DNA from: Bacillus sp. NEB1478
GTDB lineage: Bacteria; Bacillota; Bacilli; Bacillales; Fictibacillaceae
Length of the DNA stretch: 64,000 nucleotides
Direction: 5' to 3'
Assembly (NCBI RefSeq): GCF_031582965.1
Contig: NZ_CP134049.1
Coordinates: 3,162,001-3,226,000 of the forward strand
The position numbers and the translations under genes were made by a program. Under the pieces are notes generated by a model. That model saw only the letters and a program-made list of their open reading frames with translations, was not told where the DNA came from and did not search any database. How positions within the stretch are numbered: the stretch's first letter is position 1; each line of letters opens with the position of its first letter. Of this stretch, positions 51,429 through 59,354 are shown piece after piece.

Positions 51429-52772
51429 TTACTTATCATTTAAAAGGTCACGGCCTAAGAACTTAATATAAATCATTGAAATGGCGGCTACACAGACAAA
51501 CACAATAACGGACAACGCCGAACCTTCACCGAAATTGGTCTGTCCGAACATCACTTTATAAGCCAAAATCGATATCGTTTCTGTTGAGTTTGCAGGACCT
51601 CCGCCTGTTAACACATACACTAAGTCAAACACACGGAACGCGTCCAAAGTACGGAACAGCAACGCAACTAGAATGCTAGACTTTAATAGTGGCAATGTGA
51701 TCGTAATGAACTGCTTCCACTTGCTGGCTCCATCAATTGCAGCAGCTTCATACAGCGACGTTGGTATCGTCTGCAAGCCTGCTAATAGCAAGAGAGCCAT
51801 ATATGGAGTCGTTTTCCAAACATCGGCGAAAATAACAGAGAACATCGCACCATTACTGCTTGTTAAAAGGGATGTCATATGATCAACTAGTCCGGCCTTC
51901 TCGAACACTTTTGCGACTATTCCATTTTGACCATCATATAAATACTTCCACATAAAAGCTGATACTGCCGTTGGAATTGCCCATGGAATCAGTATCGTCG
52001 CACGAACAAGCCCTCTTCCAATAAACGCTTTATTAATCAGAACTGCTATCGCTAAACCAATGACAAGCTCTGCAAGTACAGAAATGATTGTAAATACAGT
52101 CGTATTTTGCAGTGCTTTCCACATCCGGCCGTCGCTTAAATTATCTTTATAATGCTTAAATCCAATAAAGTTCGGCTTAATAACAGCATCATTTAATGAA
52201 GATGATAAGCCGATTACATCATCTGGATTTTGCAGCTCATCCTTCATTTCTTTTCCTAAACTTGTCGTATCGCTAGTTACTTTTTCCAGTTCAAGTACGA
52301 CTTCTTTGTCAGCTTTCGTTTTTGCAAGATCTTCACTGACAGGTTTCATTACCATCAGTTTTTCATCAACTTGGTCATAACGTTCTTTTACTTTGCTATC
52401 GGATTTCAGTTTTGAATCTACTTTTTCTAGACGAGCCTGTATTTCTTCAAGTTCTTCTTTTGTTTTCCCCGTTGCTTTTTCCGTCTCATCTTCTAAAGAA
52501 CTGATTAAAAACGGGTAGTTATCTAAGTAAGTATGCAGATCTACTTTATAGGATATAAAAGCTTCTGACTTCGATGGTTTACTCAATCGAAGATCAAACA
52601 AACTAAAATAAAACGATTGAATTACTGGCCAAATGGCAATGACAAGTATAAGAATCAATGCTGGTGCAACAAGCAGATAGCCCAGATTTTTCTCAGACAT
52701 CTTCTTTTTCGTCTTGCTTTTCGTATCCATTTTTATTGTTTTCGGATCATTCGGCATTAGATTTGGTTTCAA
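51429..52772 (-). CDS. Carbohydrate ABC permease with large external coiled-coil insert (MalF-like)
   Basis: A 447-residue permease, longer than the usual 290-310. The first helix (LLVAPALILILVIAIWP) is followed by about 130 residues of charged coiled coil (for example EELEEIQARLEKVDSKLKS) before the next helices; the family EAA loop is YEAAAIDGASKWKQFITITLP. The position matches the P2 loop of E. coli MalF, which contacts the maltose-binding protein. TTG 52772 is chosen for its AAGGAGC site. Confidence 0.85.
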   Translation of the reverse strand: MKPNLMPNDPKTIKMDTKSKTKKKMSEKNLGYLLVAPALILILVIAIWPVIQSFYFSLFDLRLSKPSKSEAFISYKVDLHTYLDNYPFLISSLEDETEKATGKTKEELEEIQARLEKVDSKLKSDSKVKERYDQVDEKLMVMKPVSEDLAKTKADKEVVLELEKVTSDTTSLGKEMKDELQNPDDVIGLSSSLNDAVIKPNFIGFKHYKDNLSDGRMWKALQNTTVFTIISVLAELVIGLAIAVLINKAFIGRGLVRATILIPWAIPTAVSAFMWKYLYDGQNGIVAKVFEKAGLVDHMTSLLTSSNGAMFSVIFADVWKTTPYMALLLLAGLQTIPTSLYEAAAIDGASKWKQFITITLPLLKSSILVALLFRTLDAFRVFDLVYVLTGGGPANSTETISILAYKVMFGQTNFGEGSALSVIVFVCVAAISMIYIKFLGRDLLNDK

Positions 52773-52865
52773 CAGATTCAGCTCCTTGCTATTCGAATGC
52801 AATCGACGGACGGGCGTTGTAACGTCCATCCATTTCACTCTATGAAATCGATACCAGTTATAGTA

Positions 52866-52902
52866 AAAGGGGGAGCCTCCATTGACGAAGGCTTACCCCT
52901 AT
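52866..52902 (-). terminator. Partial terminator between binding protein and permease genes
   Basis: GGGGTAAGCCT pairs with AGGCTCCCCC, then four T. Such a stem would give more binding protein than permease. Confidence 0.65.
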
Positions 52903-52920
52903 TTAACTAAAATAACTTGA

Positions 52921-54216
52921 TTACTTTTCTAGCTTTTCAGAGATCTCTTTTTGCATATTTTTCGCAGCTTCTTCAGGTGTGATTTGCTTAGCGATTGCTT
53001 TAGACATCTGAACTTGAATGATGTCTGAAATCTCAGGATAATTCGGTGCTACCGGACGAGATACCGCTGCTTTAAGTGCGTTTACGAATCCTTCTTCTTT
53101 AAAGTATGGGTTAGCATCTAAAACTTCTTTGTCCTCATATAGAGAAAGAATTGTTGGTGCATGTCCACCTTTGATGGCACTGATCTTTTGTCCATCTTTT
53201 CCAGTCATGAAGCTTAAGAACTTCCAAGATGCTTCAGCGTGCTTCGTGTTCTTGTTGATACCCATCATCCATCCACCAAGTGCTGCTGCAGAACCAGCAT
53301 CACCAGCCGGAAGTGGAGCTACTCCAACTTTGCCTGCGATTTTAGATTGAGACTTGTCGTTTGCAAGAGCAAATTGATATGGCCAGTTACGAATTAAAGG
53401 ACTTTGACCATTGATGAAAGCCGTATGAGATTCAGGCTCAGAGAATGTTGTAACGTTTTGTGGAACAACATCAGAATTTACAACTTCAACCATCTTACTG
53501 ATCCCTTTGATTGCTTCAGGAGAATCCACTTTCACTTCGCCGTTCTCATCGATAATTTTACCGCCGTAAGATGCGATAAATTCAACCGCGTTACATACCA
53601 GGCCTTCGTATTGTTTCGCTTGCATTAAGTAACCGAACTGAGTTCCGCCTTGCCCTTTTGTTTCTTTCGCTTTAGCCAATAGCTCATCCCATGTTTTCGG
53701 TGCAGTTCCTTCTTTTATTAGGTCTGTACGATAGAAAAGCATACCTGCATCAATGAACAAAGGAAGCGACCATTGCTTACCTTTAAATTTAGAAGCACTT
53801 AAAGCTCCTTGGTTATGTGCATCTAGATCAACATTATCTTTCTCGATAAAACGATCCAGAGGCATTAAGTATCCAGCTTGAGCAAATTCTGCCGGCCAGA
53901 TTACATCCAGATTGATCACGTCGATCTCATCGGAATTTGCATTAAATGCTGTTACATAAGCATCATGCTGTTTACCCGTATCAGCAGGCATTTCTTTTAC
54001 TTGAACATCAATGTTAGGGTATTTCTTTTCAAAAGCTTCCACCATTGCTTTTGTCCCTTGTGTATCATCCTTACCACGTGCATAAACAATTTTTACCTTC
54101 TCGTCCTTACTGCCGGATTTGCTGCTGCTGTCATCTTTGTCAGAACAAGCTGCAAGCACAAGTGAAAGCGCTAGTGAAGTCGAAATCACTTTAGAAATCT
54201 TTTTAAGCTTTTTCAT
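52921..54216 (-). CDS. Sugar ABC substrate-binding lipoprotein
   Basis: A 431-residue lipoprotein. The lipobox is in LVLAACSDKDD. The remainder is a type-1 (MalE-like) binding protein with NAVEFIASYGG and AALGGWMMGINK. It feeds the MalF/MalG-like permeases. The transported sugar is unknown. Confidence 0.87.
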   Translation of the reverse strand: MKKLKKISKVISTSLALSLVLAACSDKDDSSSKSGSKDEKVKIVYARGKDDTQGTKAMVEAFEKKYPNIDVQVKEMPADTGKQHDAYVTAFNANSDEIDVINLDVIWPAEFAQAGYLMPLDRFIEKDNVDLDAHNQGALSASKFKGKQWSLPLFIDAGMLFYRTDLIKEGTAPKTWDELLAKAKETKGQGGTQFGYLMQAKQYEGLVCNAVEFIASYGGKIIDENGEVKVDSPEAIKGISKMVEVVNSDVVPQNVTTFSEPESHTAFINGQSPLIRNWPYQFALANDKSQSKIAGKVGVAPLPAGDAGSAAALGGWMMGINKNTKHAEASWKFLSFMTGKDGQKISAIKGGHAPTILSLYEDKEVLDANPYFKEEGFVNALKAAVSRPVAPNYPEISDIIQVQMSKAIAKQITPEEAAKNMQKEISEKLEK

Positions 54217-54241
54217 GTCTTTTCCCCCTACTCTTCTGTTT

Positions 54242-54255
54242 TGTAAACGGTTTCA
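54242..54255. promoter_or_regulatory. cre box upstream of the sugar ABC operon
   Basis: TGTAAACGGTTTCA is a full match to the consensus, 26 bp before the binding-protein start. Confidence 0.8.
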
Positions 54256-54269
54256 TTTATTCGAGTAAT

Positions 54270-55256
54270 TTAAGTGGATAACCTTTTGATTAATTGAAAC
54301 GGCAAAATGACTTCTTTCCTTTTGAGAGGCTTCTTCATTTTAATCGCTTCAACCATTAACTCCATCGCATGACGGGCAATTCGTTCAATCGGTTGTTCCA
54401 CTGTTGTTAAATCCATAAGTTCAGCTAGAGGCTGATTATCAAATCCGATGATAGCAATGTCTTCAGGAACTTTCCATCCAGCGTCTTTTGCAGCTTTTGC
54501 AATTCCAGCAGCGACTTCATCACTTCCCGTAAAAACGGCTTCTGGCGGGTCGTCCAATTTAAGTATAGTTTCAAAAACATCAAACCCATCTTGTACACTG
54601 TAGGCTTTATTGAAAAACCACTCGTCTTTTATCCCAATCCCAGCATCTTCAAGGGCTTTTAAAAAACCGATTTTTCTATCTTTCGAGATTCTGGAACTTT
54701 TATGGTTCCCCGCACAGTATCCAAGCTTCTTATAACCTTGATCGAGTAGGTGTTTCGTTCCTAAGTAGCTTCCTTCAATCTGGTTTAAGAATACGGATGG
54801 AACTTGAGCTTCATCCGAATATTCGTTGCAGACAACTATCGGACCAAACGTTAAGTAAGGTTCGAACTGACTCCAATCATTTTCGATCGATGTCAGGATC
54901 AATCCGTCTACTTGCTTTGTTTTTAGAAGCTCTAAAAAGTTACGCTCCTGCTCTTTTTTGTACTGGGTTTGGCATAAAATGAGCTGATACCCTCTTTTTG
55001 CTGCTTCTTTTTCCATTACTTCAACCAAGTGGCTGAAAAACGGATTTGTGATACGCGGTACATAAACAGCGATGGTTTCAGTCTGTTGCCTTCGCAGCCT
55101 GCGTGCTGATGAATTCGGAACGTAATTCAATTCCTGCATCGCTTTTGTAACGAGCTTTTTTTTCTCATCAGTTACATATGGATGCCGATTGATTACCCTT
55201 GAAACTGTTGTACGGGACAAGCCTGCCAGTTTTGCCACATCTTGAATGGTTGCCAT
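54270..55256 (-). CDS. LacI family transcriptional regulator of the sugar operon
   Basis: A 328-residue repressor with TIQDVAKLAGLSRTTVSRVI and a sugar-binding domain (FFSHLVEVMEKEAAKRG, IIGFDNQPLAELM). Placed directly upstream of the transporter; ATG 55256 has GAGGAG. A cre-like box at 55294 may be its own operator. Confidence 0.87.
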   Translation of the reverse strand: MATIQDVAKLAGLSRTTVSRVINRHPYVTDEKKKLVTKAMQELNYVPNSSARRLRRQQTETIAVYVPRITNPFFSHLVEVMEKEAAKRGYQLILCQTQYKKEQERNFLELLKTKQVDGLILTSIENDWSQFEPYLTFGPIVVCNEYSDEAQVPSVFLNQIEGSYLGTKHLLDQGYKKLGYCAGNHKSSRISKDRKIGFLKALEDAGIGIKDEWFFNKAYSVQDGFDVFETILKLDDPPEAVFTGSDEVAAGIAKAAKDAGWKVPEDIAIIGFDNQPLAELMDLTTVEQPIERIARHAMELMVEAIKMKKPLKRKEVILPFQLIKRLST

Positions 55257-55293
55257 CAAATTCTCCTCTTGAAACTTTCTGGAATCGAATTCA

Positions 55294-55307
55294 TGAAATC
55301 GTTTTCA
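55294..55307. promoter_or_regulatory. cre box upstream of the LacI gene
   Basis: TGAAATCGTTTTCA fits the consensus, 38 bp before the start codon. LacI-family operators have similar form, so it may be the regulator's own site. Confidence 0.7.
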
Positions 55308-55432
55308 TAAACAGAGTATATTTCAACTTTTTAACTCGGTCAATGATTTTTCAGAAAGTTTTTATAATTAAACGAAAGTTTGTATCAGAAAGCAGGATAT
55401 AAGAAGGAACAGCCGAAACTATGATAAAATAC

Positions 55433-55448
55433 TTAAACAAATGTTTAA
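55433..55448. promoter_or_regulatory. TTAAACA-N2-TGTTTAA palindrome, copy 3
   Basis: TTAAACAAATGTTTAA follows an extended -10 (TGATAAAAT, 55422-55430), so it would overlap the transcription start of the following ATPase gene. Confidence 0.55.
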
Positions 55449-55472
55449 TCGAACTATGAAAGGAGCCAGACT

Positions 55473-56195
55473 ATGATTAAAGTAAAAAATCTAAAAAAGT
55501 CCTTCGGTGACCTAGAGGTACTAAAGGATATCAATGCTGAAATTAAACCACAGGAAGTTGTCTGTGTGATCGGTCCTTCTGGCTCAGGGAAAAGCACTTT
55601 CCTCCGCTGCATCAATAAGCTGGAGGAAATTACAGGCGGTCAAGTGATCGTCAATGGCACAGATATTACGGATCCAAAAACAAACATCAATAAAATCCGT
55701 GAAGATGTTGGTATGGTGTTTCAGCAATTTAACCTCTTCCCTCATAAAACCGTATTAGAAAACGTAACACTTGCACCGCTCAAAGTTAAAAACGTGAACA
55801 AACAGCAAGCTGCGGAAAAAGCAGCTGCACTATTAGAAAAAGTCGGCCTGAAAGAAAAAGCCAATGCCTATCCATCACAGCTAAGCGGCGGACAAAAGCA
55901 GCGTGTAGCAATCGCCCGTGCACTGGCAATGGACCCTAAAATTATGCTGTTTGATGAACCGACTTCCGCCCTGGATCCAGAAATGGTCGGAGAAGTATTG
56001 GAAGTTATGAAAGACCTTGCCCGAGAAGGAATGACAATGGTCGTCGTTACACATGAAATGGGCTTTGCACGTGAAGTTGGCGACCGCGTTATTTTTATGG
56101 ACGGCGGATATATCGTAGAAGAAAACATACCTTCCGAACTTTTCGGCAATACCCAGCACGAACGTACGAAGTCTTTTTTAAGTAAAGTACTATAA
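55473..56195 (+). CDS. Polar amino acid ABC transporter ATP-binding protein (GlnQ-like)
   Basis: A 240-residue ATPase. Walker [16 protein letters not shown], signature [14 protein letters not shown], Walker [13 protein letters not shown] and switch VVTHEMG. No permease or binding protein is adjacent, so it is an orphan or works with genes elsewhere. AAAGGAGCC precedes ATG 55473. Confidence 0.88.
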   Translation: MIKVKNLKKSFGDLEVLKDINAEIKPQEVVCVIGPSGSGKSTFLRCINKLEEITGGQVIVNGTDITDPKTNINKIREDVGMVFQQFNLFPHKTVLENVTLAPLKVKNVNKQQAAEKAAALLEKVGLKEKANAYPSQLSGGQKQRVAIARALAMDPKIMLFDEPTSALDPEMVGEVLEVMKDLAREGMTMVVVTHEMGFAREVGDRVIFMDGGYIVEENIPSELFGNTQHERTKSFLSKVL

Positions 56196-56207
56196 AAATA
56201 TAGTGTG

Positions 56208-56240
56208 AAAAGCCAGCTCACAAATGCGAGCTGGTTTTTT
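56208..56240. terminator. Terminator after the ATPase gene
   Basis: AAAAGCCAGCTC pairs with GAGCTGGTTTTTT. Confidence 0.85.
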
Positions 56241-56286
56241 GCTGTCATTATGCAGGGGAATAAAATGAGATGGCTTGTTTTGAATG

Positions 56287-56378
56287 AGACTTAATTAAGG
56301 TTCAATCAGACTTAATCTTCATCAAAACAGACTTAATTCACCCTCCATCGGACTTAATTTTTTCAAATTAGACTTAAT
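56287..56378. repeat. Phased short-core array A3 (AGACTTAAT)
   Basis: AGACTTAAT (reverse complement of ATTAAGTCT) starts at 56287, 56308, 56329, 56350 (GGACTTAAT) and 56370: steps 21, 21, 21 and 20 bp. Opposite orientation to arrays A1 and A2. Confidence 0.82.
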
Positions 56379-56427
56379 CCTCCAGAAATACTCCCTCACC
56401 AACTCGCCTGTCACCCCTGAAACAAAA

Positions 56428-56455
56428 GAAAAAAGTGCGGTTTCCCGCACTTTTC
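56428..56455 (-). terminator. Terminator of the osmoprotectant operon
   Basis: AAAAGTGCGG pairs with CCGCACTTTT, a very short loop, followed by T-rich sequence on the minus strand. Confidence 0.85.
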
Positions 56456-56468
56456 CCAGCTTACTTTA

Positions 56469-58025
56469 TTATTTTTTGATCAAGCCTTTGCTTTTCAAGA
56501 ATTCTTGAGCCACTTCACGTGGATCTTTCTTATCCAAGTCTACTTTCGCATTCATTTCTGCCATATCTTTTTCTGAAATTTTTCCGGCAAGCTCATTCAT
56601 GACTTTCTCAAGCTTCGGATATTTTTTCAGCGTATCTTCCCTTACTACTGGTGCTGCAAAGTATGGCGGGAAAAACTTCTTGTTATCTTCTAGCGTTTTT
56701 AAGTTAAAGCGAACAATTCTTCCATCTGTCGTATATGCTGGAATCGCGTCCACTTTACCTTCTTTAACAGCCGTATACATTAAGTTTGGATCCAGACTTT
56801 TCTTATCTTTGAAGTTTAAGTTATATGTTTTAATGAATGGTGTGTAACCATCTTCACGCTCAAAAAACTCCGTAGGGCCGCCAAAACTAAGCTGACTAGA
56901 TTTTGGCGCGAGCTCTGAAATCGTATCAACATTCACTCGCTTAGCAACTGCTGGATTCAACGCCAGTGCATACGTGTTCTCAAATCCAAGCGGCTTCGTC
57001 CACTTCAAATTATATTTATCCGCATAACCCTTTTTAACACTGTCGTAGATTTCATCTGGAGTCATACTTGGATCATATTTTTCTTTAAGTATCGTTAAAT
57101 ACCCTGTCCCTGTGTATTCCACATACATATCGATATCACCCTTTTTAATCGCTTCCGTTAAAATAGGGGTTTCACCGATTGCTTCTTTAACGACAACAGG
57201 ATAATCTGTTTTGTCTTTCACATACTCAGAAATAAGATATGGCAGGATATATTGTTCTGTCCACTTCTTACCGGTTATAACGATCGCATCCTCATCCGTT
57301 CCGCCTCTTAAGGCTAAGAAAAGAATAAGTGCTGCTACAGGAACCACAATCAATACAGGTAATTTCCATGACCCCGCTCGTTTGTTAGCTCTAGGTTCCG
57401 TTGCCATTTCAATTCGGCGCAAAATAAAGTCAAAAATGATTGCCAGCAATGCAGCCGGGATTGCTCCAGCTAAAACGAGTTCATTTCGCGTAGTAGATAA
57501 CCCGCGATAGATCAGATCTCCAAGTCCTCCTGCACCGATAAAGGCGGCAAGTGTTGCTACACCTATTGTTAATACCGTAGCTGTTCGAAGTCCTGCCATA
57601 ATGATCGGCAATGCGAGAGGAAGTTCGATCATTCTCAGTATTTGAGAATTCGTCATCCCCATCCCTTTTCCGGCTTCAACTGCCGATTTATCGACACCTG
57701 TAATCCCGGTATATGTGTTTCGCAAAATCGGTAAAAGCGCATAAACAGTAAGAGCGATGATCGCCGTTGTGCTTCCGATTCCGAAGACAGGCAATAGGAA
57801 ACCAAAAAGGGCTAAACTTGGAATCGTTTGAAAAATGGCAGTAACTCCGATAACGGGCTCTGCGACACGTTTTCTTCTCGAAATAAAAATCCCAAGCGGT
57901 ACGGCAATAATAGCTGCAATTAAGATCGATACAAACGATAAAAATAAATGCTGCTGAAGACCGGTTAAAATTTCTGGCCAACGGTTTACGAAAGTATCTT
58001 TCATTGTTGTAAAGAAATTATTCAT
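56469..58025 (-). CDS. Osmoprotectant ABC permease fused to binding protein (OpuC-type)
   Basis: A 518-residue fusion. The first 210 residues form the permease, with helices and the EAGKGMGMTNSQIL ATPase-contact region. From about 250 on, a betaine/carnitine-type binding domain (TEQYILPYLISEYVK, YVEYTGTGYLT) would face outside. In B. subtilis permease and binding protein are separate subunits; fusions are known in other firmicutes. Start overlaps the ATPase stop by 8 bp. Confidence 0.88.
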   Translation of the reverse strand: MNNFFTTMKDTFVNRWPEILTGLQQHLFLSFVSILIAAIIAVPLGIFISRRKRVAEPVIGVTAIFQTIPSLALFGFLLPVFGIGSTTAIIALTVYALLPILRNTYTGITGVDKSAVEAGKGMGMTNSQILRMIELPLALPIIMAGLRTATVLTIGVATLAAFIGAGGLGDLIYRGLSTTRNELVLAGAIPAALLAIIFDFILRRIEMATEPRANKRAGSWKLPVLIVVPVAALILFLALRGGTDEDAIVITGKKWTEQYILPYLISEYVKDKTDYPVVVKEAIGETPILTEAIKKGDIDMYVEYTGTGYLTILKEKYDPSMTPDEIYDSVKKGYADKYNLKWTKPLGFENTYALALNPAVAKRVNVDTISELAPKSSQLSFGGPTEFFEREDGYTPFIKTYNLNFKDKKSLDPNLMYTAVKEGKVDAIPAYTTDGRIVRFNLKTLEDNKKFFPPYFAAPVVREDTLKKYPKLEKVMNELAGKISEKDMAEMNAKVDLDKKDPREVAQEFLKSKGLIKK

Positions 58026-59172
58026 TGCCCGCACCTCCCTCTAGAGGCTTTTGCGCAGCAATGTTTAATCCAGCTAGTCCTCTCATCATCGTTGCTCTTG
58101 TAATTAGACCGACAAGCTTCTCGTCTTCAAGAACTGGAATCATACTAACCTGATTTGTAGCGAATATTTCAGCAACATCTGTATATGTGGTCTTCGTATC
58201 AACCGTTAGTATATCTGTTTTCATTAGATCACCGACCGTTTTATCCTCTTCTGGATAATGGCGTTCGATCGATTCAAGTGTAGTTATACCAAGCAATTTA
58301 TTTTGCTGATCTGTTACAAGAAGACTGTCTACTCCATAACGCTTCATCATCTTCAATGCTTCTGCTAGCCCTCTTGTGTATCTCGAAGTTACCGGGTTCG
58401 GTCTCATAAGATCAACTGCTTCCGGCATATCAGTGTCTCCTGAAGCGAGTCTGTTTTCACCAAGAAAGCCTTTAACGAAGTCATTCGCTGGATGGCGCAG
58501 AATTCTTTCAGGTGTATCAAATTGTACGATTTCACCTTTATTCAAGATAGCAATGCGGTCTGCAATTTTGATGGCTTCATCCATGTCATGGGTTACAAAC
58601 ACAATCGTTTTCTTAATTGTTTCCTGAAGCTTAACAAGTTCATCCTGAAGCTGTTCACGGCTTATTGGATCCAGTGCCGAGAACGGTTCGTCCATTAATA
58701 TGATTGGAGGTTCTGCAGCAAGTGCGCGGATAACTCCAATACGCTGCTGCTGACCGCCGCTTAGCTCAGAAGGATACCTTTTTCTGAAAGTAGCAGGATC
58801 GAGTCCTACTAAATCTAGCAATTCGTCTACTCTGCCCTCATACTCTTCCTTCTTCCACCCTTTTAAGCGTGGGACAAGAGAAATATTGTCTTCAATCGTC
58901 ATATGCGGCAGTAAACCAATCTGCTGAATAACGTATCCGATATTCCTTCTCAGCTCAACGGGGTTTTTAGTTGCAATATCCTCTCCATCAATTAAGATTG
59001 TTCCTTTTGATGGTTCGATCAAACGGTTTATCATCCTCATGGTCGTCGTTTTACCGCAACCACTAGGCCCGATCAACGTGACTAACTCCCCTGGTTTAAT
59101 ATGAAAGTCAATGTTTTTTAAGGCCTCAAAACCGTCAGGGAACTTTTTCCCTACGTTTTTGAAAGTAATCAA
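58018..59172 (-). CDS. Osmoprotectant ABC ATP-binding protein with CBS domains (OpuCA-like)
   Basis: A 384-residue ATPase. Walker A GPSGCGKTTTMRM, LSGGQQQRIGVIRA, LMDEPFSALDP, and two CBS domains in the last 120 residues that sense ionic strength in relatives. Start TTG 59172 has AAGGAGAG upstream. Confidence 0.9.
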   Translation of the reverse strand: MITFKNVGKKFPDGFEALKNIDFHIKPGELVTLIGPSGCGKTTTMRMINRLIEPSKGTILIDGEDIATKNPVELRRNIGYVIQQIGLLPHMTIEDNISLVPRLKGWKKEEYEGRVDELLDLVGLDPATFRKRYPSELSGGQQQRIGVIRALAAEPPIILMDEPFSALDPISREQLQDELVKLQETIKKTIVFVTHDMDEAIKIADRIAILNKGEIVQFDTPERILRHPANDFVKGFLGENRLASGDTDMPEAVDLMRPNPVTSRYTRGLAEALKMMKRYGVDSLLVTDQQNKLLGITTLESIERHYPEEDKTVGDLMKTDILTVDTKTTYTDVAEIFATNQVSMIPVLEDEKLVGLITRATMMRGLAGLNIAAQKPLEGGAGNE

Positions 59173-59302
59173 GAATGGTTCTCTCCTTTTTTATGAATTA
59201 AGCTGCATCTATTAGAATGCCCAATTAGTATGTTTCCCTTGCTTGCTAACTTGCAAACATTAATTTATTTTTCGAAAAACATAAGCTCTTTACACCATTC
59301 GA

Positions 59303-59336
59303 TAAAAAAACACCCGGAGTAAACGTATCCGGGTGC
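59303..59336 (-). terminator. Terminator of the yhgE gene
   Basis: CACCCGGAG and CTCCGGGTG-type stem with seven T on the minus strand. Confidence 0.8.
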
Positions 59337-59354
59337 ATTTCTGTAATTGAATTT

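Noticed and set aside
59225..59262. TTGC...GCAA repeat before the osmoprotectant operon as an operator
   Set aside because: Arms are short and the spacing irregular; no similar site was found elsewhere.
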